From assembly GCA_037783415.1 (NCBI GenBank), contig JAZGTN010000037.1, positions 1,674,001-1,738,000 on the forward strand: 64,000 bases of DNA. The letters are read 5' to 3'. The translations under genes were made by a program, and so were the position numbers. The notes beneath the pieces were generated by a model, which worked only from the letters and a program-made list of their open reading frames with translations, searched no databases and was not told the origin of the DNA. Every line of letters begins with the position of its first letter. Positions within the stretch are counted from its first letter, which is position 1. The stretch is from Leptasterias polaris. Its lineage: Eukaryota > Echinodermata > Asteroidea > Forcipulatida > Asteriidae. This document shows positions 59,001 to 64,000 of this stretch, piece after piece.

Positions 59001-62000
59001 AATGGCTTAAGGGCTCGGAATGGGTTCCCTTAATCTAGACCCGGAACTTCTATGGTTTTTATAATTCAGGAAATCAGGAAGTTCCTAGACTCTGTGCATC
59101 ACCAGAAATACAAAACTACAGGTTTGGACACAAGGTAGACTATTTTCATCTCCCTAGTGATTGCTTTACTGCTTGAGGGAAAGTCACAAGGAGGTTGTAC
59201 ACAAATCCAGAATTCAGGAAAAAAACCTGAAAAATCACATGCGTGTTAGACAGCTCTGTTGATGGAGGGCACACGGGAAAGGATAGGGTACAGAAGTGGT
59301 CGGGTTGGAGTTCTGCTGTTTGGTTAGAATTGAGGTTGTGTAGTTGGGTTTAGCTGAAACCTTAGTTACTTGTGTAGAGTGACGATGGAGTTGTGAGTAG
59401 TGAATGGTAGCAATTAAAATTTCAAAGTCAGGATTTCAGTGGCATAAGTTTTTAAACAGTAGAAAAACAAACAAATAAGGTACAGAAGTGGTTGGGGTTT
59501 GGCTAAACAATGGAGTAAGAAGTATTCCAGAATGGTTAGAGATAGGGTGAGTTGCGGGAGACCTTCTTTTGAATGAAAGGATTTAAAGGTATTATACAGG
59601 ATTGGTAGAGCTGACAAAATAATCACAGACAGTGTTCATGTTTTGTGTAATCAACCACATACATGAAATAACAAACCTGTGAAAATTTGAGCTCAATTGG
59701 TCATCGAGGTCACGAGAAAATAGTGAAAAGAGACCTTATGTGTTTTCTGTTTTTCAAACATGGAGTTTATTATCGCGCGCGATAAAAACTATTGTTTTAC
59801 TCATTTCTCAGAAACGATAGCATTTTAAGGCAGAAATATTTTAAGGAACCCTTTCTACCATTACTTACTTTAAATCATGTAAGTTATGTGTGAATCTGTG
59901 AACATTTGTGTTTTTCGATCTTACCAATAGTGTACAGGGCCTTTAAGACAAGGATGATAGTTTAAATCTGTGAAAATTCCTGAGAGTAGCTTGCTGGCCT
60001 GGGTCCCCCCCTAAACCCTGTACCTCTGTGCATCACCAGAAATACAGCAACTTGTTTGGATGCAATGTGGCCTGTTTCTCTCTCCCTTTGGTGATTTGCT
60101 TGACTTCTTTCAAGAAATTGTTAAAGGCTCAAAGGAGATTTTCAGAAAATCCTGAAATCAGGAAAAATCCTGAAAATCAAAACTCTGTTAAGGTAGACTT
60201 CTAAAACGGGGTTCCAGTAACAAGGTTCTCAAAATACGGTTTTCAAAACAGGGTTCTTAAAACAAGTTCCAAAATTAGGCTCACAAAACAGGGTTCTTAA
60301 AACAAGTTCCAAAATTAGGCTCACAAAACAGGGTTCTTAAAACAAGTTCCAAAATTAGGCTCACAAAACAGGGTTCTTAAAACAAGTTCCAAAATTAGGC
60401 TCACAAAACAGGGTTCTTAAAACAAGTTCCAAAATTAGGCTCACAAAACAGGGTTCTTAAAACAAGTTCCAAAATTAGGCTCACAAAACAGGGTTCTTAA
60501 AACAAGTTCCAAAATTAGGCTCACAAAACAGGGTTCTTAAAACAAGTTCCAAAATTAGGCTCACAAAACAGGGTTCTTAAAACAAGTTCCAAAATTAGGC
60601 TCACAAAACAGGGTTCTTAAAACAAGTTCCAAAATTAGGCTCACAAAACAGGGTTCTTAAAACAAGTTCCAAAATTAGGCTCACAAAACAGGGTTCTTAA
60701 AACAAGTTCCAAAATTAGGCTCACAAAACAGGGTTCTTAAAACAAGTTCCAAAATTAGGCTCACAAAACAGGGTTCCCCAGACACTTTTCTTACATGTAC
60801 TTACAGAATGGGTTTAGGACTAGCTCAACTCCAGGACTGAAGTTACCAAAAACTAAACAAATATTACAGTTGGATTCTGATTGTTGAAACTTACTCCATG
60901 GTTTCCTGTTGCTATGGTGATGTTACCCTGTAATACTTTCACACAGTTGATGTCACCGGATGCACTCTTCAAGGCCACTTTATCTGACTGAGGAAAAAGA
61001 AATATAACTATTTCCATTGATATCAAACACTCCGACTCTTTTTAACATTTTCCAACAAAATGACCGAACATTTTTTAAAGACGCCCAACTGCATGGGTTG
61101 TGTGTGATGGCACAACTGTGCACTGAACTGCTAGTAGTGAAAATACAGTCAATAGGCTACTGTAAGATTGCAGGCATACATGTAGTTGAGTCATCATAGG
61201 TGTAGTTCATCTATCATTCAAAACAACAGTGAATGATATTCATTGGTCAGACAGTAGGAGGGTTAATAACATGCAAGTACTTTGTAAATCGCGTTATCAT
61301 AACAAAGACTGGCATAGTTTATCAATCGTTCAAAATCAATCGATATTGAATGGTCAGACAGTAGGAGGGTTACAGTTGTGTACTGTCATGATGCCTTCAA
61401 CAAAATGGCACGTATATTGAAGACAGACATAGTTGATCTCATTCAATACCACAGTGGATGTCATTGAATAGTCAGACAATGCAGAAGGGTAAGGGGAAAA
61501 CAAACTTGATTTTGTTTTAATACATGTTAGATTTAGAAGGATGTTTAAAGATTTATTGAAATGTTGTACCAGATATTTAAGAAAAAAATAAAGGAACATA
61601 GCTAAAAGTTTTTTACTGAAAAGGGTGATATCAGGGGTTTTTAAATGAAAGTCTCCCCTAACAAAAGCCTAAAAGGAACACTTAGGTTAAGGGCTTAATG
61701 AGGTGGTCACAGGTGGGGAAATAACTTTAATTTATGCATTTAAGATGATAACTACTGAGAATTTGCTTGAATTGGACTAATACTTTGACTAACAAGTTCC
61801 AAAGTGAGGCAGTGTGTGCAAAACAAAATGGCTGAGGAGTGAGAACCGGATAAAGTATACTGCACCTTTAGTTTGTTGGTGACAATGTTTCCTGATTCAG
61901 TTTGCAGCTTGCATATTTGATTTTCAAGTTGACTGACAGCTATTGCTCCGTCCCCTAGTGCTTCAGCGTCAACATCTGCAAAAATGAGGAAATTGACAAT

Positions 62001-64000
62001 GCAATTTATGATTTAGTTTGTTTGTATTGAAAGAAACAGGCAATGAAACAAAAAAGTGTAGGCCTATAAAGCAGAAACCACACTGACAGCTCACGTCACA
62101 GCCTTCCAGTGGTGGGCCCATCAGGGGCTATGCTTTTCCTTTTTTGAGAGAGAGCACTACATGTACATGAACATGTATCTGGGTTTATTCTTGGGCAGGG
62201 GCACAGGAAAAATCGGAGGGGGAAGGAACCCCCCATTGCTATGCCGCAGGTCATGTAGGGCCTATAGATATAGGCCGTGTCATTTTAACCTGTAACATCA
62301 CTATACATCCCCTAGGCTATGTTTTACAGTTCGAGCAAGAGAGCCTGCTCTTCATGCACATACAATTTGTAGTTGTACAATGGAGGAAAACATATAAAGT
62401 CTTACATTTTCATTTATGCACTATATATGATTTTTATCAACTTTTTATATGAAGAAAAGGGGCTCAAAAGCAGTAGTGACTACTGGTCCCATATGACCGG
62501 TCAGTAGTGTAGTATCTTGCCTCCCAGGAATGTACAGGGTCACTCAGGGTAACACGTGTAAAATGGTCTATGCAAACATGTAACTTAAAAAAAAAAAAAA
62601 GTTAGTTAGTGGCCTGACGTTTCGACCCTAGCAGAGTCTTTCTCGAAGGCTAAATGACAAGAGTCTTTCTCGAAGGCTAAATGACAAGACAACACACATG
62701 TGTTGTCTTGTCATTAAGCCTTCGAGAAAGACTCTGCTAGGGTCGAAACATCAGGCCACTAACTAACTTTTTGCATTTATACTACAGGTCCTTTTGGTTG
62801 GTAAGCAGTTTGCAACAGCTAATTCTATTTTCTCATTTAAAAAAAACAGTAAAGTTAGTTGTGGTGTAATATGGTGCATACGTGTAGATGAAATATTTCA
62901 AACATATCCCAACTGGAGAAATCTTTACCAACTAAAACACAGTAAAACAAAGTTGCTCTTGAAGTCGGTTGCGATGTGACATTGGTTCATCTAAGGTCCT
63001 TTTCGAAACCACGGCTTTGGCTGTGTCAGGTATTTTGAAAATGTGTACCTTCTCTAAAGGGCTTCAGGCAAGCAGGCAGATGGAGACGGAGACAAAGCCA
63101 GAGCACAAGCTGAAGCCATGTTTTTGAAAAGGGCCTATGATCTATTAGTGTAGATGGACGATTAGTGATTACATCCCAATTACAATTAGAGTAACTTTCC
63201 TAACTACATGGATGTACACAGTTGAGCCATTCCAAACAATAAACAGGAGTTCATTGCCAAAGTTTGGACTGACCCAACTTGACAACCATCACCTTCAGGT
63301 TGTTTTTCAAAATGGTATTGAAGGATCTGTTTTACGGGTTCACATCGATGACCCTTCTCACAACTTGAGTCTTCTAACTAAGTTCTATCCCACTCCTGCC
63401 ACTTGCAGACACTATTACAACCGCCCCTCACCATAGGACATTGGGACTTCAATAAGCCACAGTAGCTCCGCATCCTCCAAAGATGCCATCTCCTCTTCAA
63501 CAACATCTCCTGAGACATCAATCGTCTCCTCCTGGTGTAGAACATCGCCTCTAACAAACCGCTGCCACGAGCCGACCTCATCTCGCTGAAGAAACTCTCT
63601 CAACCTGCTCTTCGTTTCAGCGGCTCGACTTTTCAGCATCAGGTGGATAAATGCTCGATCAGCAGCAGGGTAGTCATGTGGATTGATGGGTGTGACTCGG
63701 ACTGACAAGGAGGTCCGGATGATAAGGCTGCCAAACAGTTCCACAGAAAAGGCCCAAGAGCGTAACTTTATAATGTTTACATCGTTCTGTTTTGGCTGGA
63801 CAGAGTTTGTGTCTGGTTTCTGACTAAGAATGCTCGAAGATGATGAACACTGCCATCTTCTTACGCTTTGTAGTGGCGCTACACTTGCATCTCTTTTGGA
63901 ATTTGTCTTCAAGGTGACACTGCTGGTTGATGTTGCACAACCATCATGCATGTCATGATGATGAAGATTACAAACATTCAAGAAGGACGTCTTGTTGTAA
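55951..64000 (-). CDS. FAM185A: FAM185A-like gene (DUF4097-type putative adhesin fold), 5' end at window edge
   Basis: The exons are 64000(or beyond)-63432, 61975-61866, 60987-60895, 58915-58735, 57782-57687, 57533-57387 and 56057-55951, all joining in frame. The frame is open to the window edge; the first in-frame ATG is at 63951, giving 417 residues (human FAM185A about 392). The N-terminus is S/T/K/R-rich and could be a mitochondrial presequence (inference). Then come RSWAFSVELFGSLIIRTSL, matching human KEWTFQVHPFGRLRVRLP, and NPHDYPAADRAFIH. The remainder repeats short strands with GDI/GNI turns (SASGDINCVKVLQGNI, SRRGDILLGNLHGDV, VKHTDVNIT), the beta-solenoid pattern of the DUF4097/putative adhesin family. 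It ends VQSWFDSLQLQK, like human RQSWFQSLKLQD. The cellular role of the family is not established. Confidence 0.92.
56116..56180 (+). repeat. Possible tRNA-like SINE head, box B lost
   Basis: GGAGGTCTAGTGGTAAGACG resembles a tRNA box A/D-arm, followed by TCTCTAGAATGC. The expected GGTTCGAATCC is absent, replaced by GGTTGTTTTCCCCAC. Intron 6 of the FAM185A-like gene. Confidence 0.3.
56190..57310. repeat. Irregular repeats of GTCCCCACAA / GTCCACAC words
   Basis: Repeated words include GAGGTCCACAC, GTGGGGTCTTTTACAAAATG, GGAACAATGGACCCCACAAG, GTCCCCACAACG (twice) and GAAAAGGGAATAATAGAACA (twice), separated by GTGTGTG runs. It fills intron 6 of the FAM185A-like gene. Units are inverted as well as direct. 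Confidence 0.7.
57387..57533 (-). CDS. FAM185A: FAM185A-like exon 6
   Basis: 147 bp, phase 1 on both sides, acceptor CAATCTCAG and donor GTAAGGTTAG. It encodes GDISIKTPAEVQTRLDLH then an E/K-rich segment (EELASKFTSEVGEKDAI), matching human GSIIVKVPSSLQAHLQL. Confidence 0.91.
57687..57782 (-). CDS. FAM185A: FAM185A-like exon 5
   Basis: 96 bp, phase 1 on both sides, acceptor AAATTGCAG and donor GTACTGAC. It encodes VSLDGSLQADIDQGNLST then YIVKHTDVNITCKQ, matching human GCLKASTNQGAIDVYVSQ. Confidence 0.91.
57850..57955. repeat. Family B MITE relic
   Basis: GGCTGGTAATTCGTTTTGCT, AAGCAAAAATGTACTGTG and GCTTACCAGCTTTATGATAT, close to the interior of 58314-58515 in the opposite orientation. Confidence 0.5.
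58073..58564. repeat. Family H repeat, copy 2, interrupted by a family B MITE
   Basis: The part 58258-58313 (AACTAGCCAGCCGGATCACT, GAATTTTGACTGGTTCTC) continues after the MITE at 58516-58564 (GTGTTGCAACTAGTATTT, GAAGAACACTG), as shown by the uninterrupted copy at 52450. The outer ends CAAGGTGTGTCCTTAAC and GTTAAGGAAGAACACTG may be degenerate inverted repeats. Confidence 0.6.
58314..58515. mobile_element. Family B MITE, fullest copy
   Basis: The ends CAGGGCTCAATTTCATAG and CTATTGAACCAGGCCCTG are inverted. The interior is rich in GCTTAGCA/TGCTAAG words. 202 bp, inserted in a family H repeat. Confidence 0.75.
58735..58915 (-). CDS. FAM185A: FAM185A-like exon 4
   Basis: 181 bp, phase 0 in and phase 1 out. 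It encodes KVTTDRLQGQDISVSADS, KDVYARQAAIKSRRGDI and GNLHGDVQVSCGQGNV, corresponding to human VTIDKLQGSSVNVSTEDG and GDITLGSVHGNITL. Confidence 0.94.
59075..60190. repeat. Direct repeat pair in FAM185A-like intron 3 (59075-59250 and 60010-60190)
   Basis: Both copies carry CTCTGTGCATCACCAGAAAT, TTGGA-ACAA/TTGGATGCAA, TCTCCCT and GTGATT-GCTT, and end AATCAGGAAAAA-CCTGAAAA. A family G repeat (59587-59740) lies between them. Confidence 0.72.
59587..59740. repeat. Family G repeat, copy 2
   Basis: TACAGGATTGGTAGAGCTGA, TGTTCATGTTTTGTGTAAT, ACCTGTGAAAATTTGAGCTC and GAGAAAATAGTGAAAA match 41265-41500. Sequence to about 59945 may belong to it. Confidence 0.72.
60245..60776. repeat. 40-bp satellite, about 13 nearly identical copies
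   Basis: The unit is CAGGGTTCTTAAAACAAGTT followed by CCAAAATTAGGCTCACAAAA. The copies I compared are identical. A short degenerate lead-in (60199-60246, with AAAACGGGGTTCC and AAGGTTCTCAAAA) precedes it. FAM185A-like intron 3. Confidence 0.97.
60895..60987 (-). CDS. FAM185A: FAM185A-like exon 3
   Basis: 93 bp, 31 codons, phase 0 on both sides, acceptor TTTTTCCTCAG and donor GTAAGTTTC. It encodes SDKVALKSASGDINCVK and VLQGNITIATGNHG, one beta-solenoid turn (human TKGGKVICLGTVYGNIDI). Confidence 0.92.
61195..61495. repeat. Three imperfect tandem units of about 120 bp
   Basis: Each ends ATT(C/G)AATGGTCAGACAGTAGGAG or similar: 61240, 61347 and 61466 (ATTGAATAGTCAGACAATG), preceded by CAGTG-ATG and TATC-ATTCAAAA words. 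FAM185A-like intron 2. Confidence 0.75.
61866..61975 (-). CDS. FAM185A: FAM185A-like exon 2
   Basis: 110 bp, phase 1 in and phase 0 out, acceptor TTTTTGCAG. The donor GTGCAGTATA is non-consensus after GT. It encodes DVDAEALGDGAIAVSQ then LENQICKLQTESGNIVTN, aligning with human SIEGDNCKIETEHG. Confidence 0.9.
62601..62767. mobile_element. 167-bp hairpin (inverted repeat) element
   Basis: GTTAGTTAGTGGCCTGACG... and ...CAGGCCACTAACTAAC are inverted over about 60 bp (TTTCGACCCTAGCAGAGTC, TTCTCGAAGGC) with a loop at CACACATGTG. The left arm has an extra direct copy of GTCTTTCTCGAAGGCTAAAT. A poly-A run precedes it. Confidence 0.88.
62757..62835. repeat. Family F repeat, copy 2
   Basis: TTTATACTACAGGTCC, TTTTGGTTGGTAAGCAGTT and CAACAGCTAATTCTATTTTC match 39846-39918. 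It directly follows the hairpin element and may share its right flank. Confidence 0.8.
62994..63136. mobile_element. 143-bp MITE-like element
   Basis: AGGTCCTTTTCGAAACCACG at the left is inverted to CATGTTTTTGAAAAGGGCCT at the right, with GGCTTTGGC/GCTGAAGCC just inside. No clear target duplication. Confidence 0.65.
63432..64000 (-). CDS. FAM185A: FAM185A-like exon 1 (5' partial or start-containing)
   Basis: Open from the window edge; likely start ATG at 63951-63949 (G at -3). It encodes the basic S/T-rich leader, RSWAFSVELFGSLIIRTSL, VRVTPINPHDYPAADRAF and ELLWLIEVPMSY. The donor GTGAGGGGCG leaves phase 1. Confidence 0.88.

Noticed and set aside
60245..60776. CRISPR-like array
   Set aside because: The 40-bp units are contiguous without unique spacers, and the context is an animal intron. 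It is a satellite.

Overview
The window is animal nuclear DNA: AT-rich, with long introns, GT-AG splice sites and many short non-autonomous transposons. The many TACATGTACATG-type words, the GGCCTA words and the look of the repeat families fit an echinoderm, most likely a sea star. That is an inference from sequence texture, not a species identification. I see no prokaryotic genes, CRISPR array or intact transposase.

Three protein-coding genes lie head to tail on the minus strand. From high to low coordinates: (1) a FAM185A-like gene with seven exons from the window end to 55951; its 5' end is at or beyond the window edge and its 3' end is complete. (2) A complete SLC37A3-like sugar-phosphate/organic-anion transporter of the major facilitator superfamily, with fourteen exons from 53930 to 35544 (484 or 486 residues). 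(3) The first ten coding exons of a FAM120A-like gene (constitutive coactivator of PPAR-gamma-like), from 30955 to 299, about 577 residues; the C-terminal half lies left of the window. I assembled all three by hand from splice sites, intron phase and remembered family sequence. Every junction keeps frame, which strongly supports the models. FAM120A-like intron 1 alone is 18.6 kb.

The rest is repeats. There are several clear transposon insertions with matching target-site duplications: 2447-4466, 8275-10081 with a second element nested at 8619-9706, 27444-28519 inside an older repeat, 43955-45534 with a 675-bp foldback element nested at 44173-44847, and 48087-48609. There are short two-copy MITE families (32839/52713 and 34549/48845), a dispersed family with four copies, minisatellites (435-700, 16747-17109, 42270-42797, 60245-60776), a 238-bp CAG/CAA tract, and about sixteen long C or G runs.

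I found no self-contained new biological system such as a defence locus or gene cluster. The most interesting points are structural. One is a decayed duplicate of FAM120A-like exon 7 with a MITE at its splice donor. Another is a tandem duplication reaching the exon 1 donor of the SLC37A3-like gene. Others are simple repeats serving as splice-site flanks, a CUG-rich tract in FAM120A-like pre-mRNA, a palindromic foldback element built of 53-bp units, a CCAAT-box cluster inside a hAT-like element, and a nearly homogeneous 40-bp satellite.
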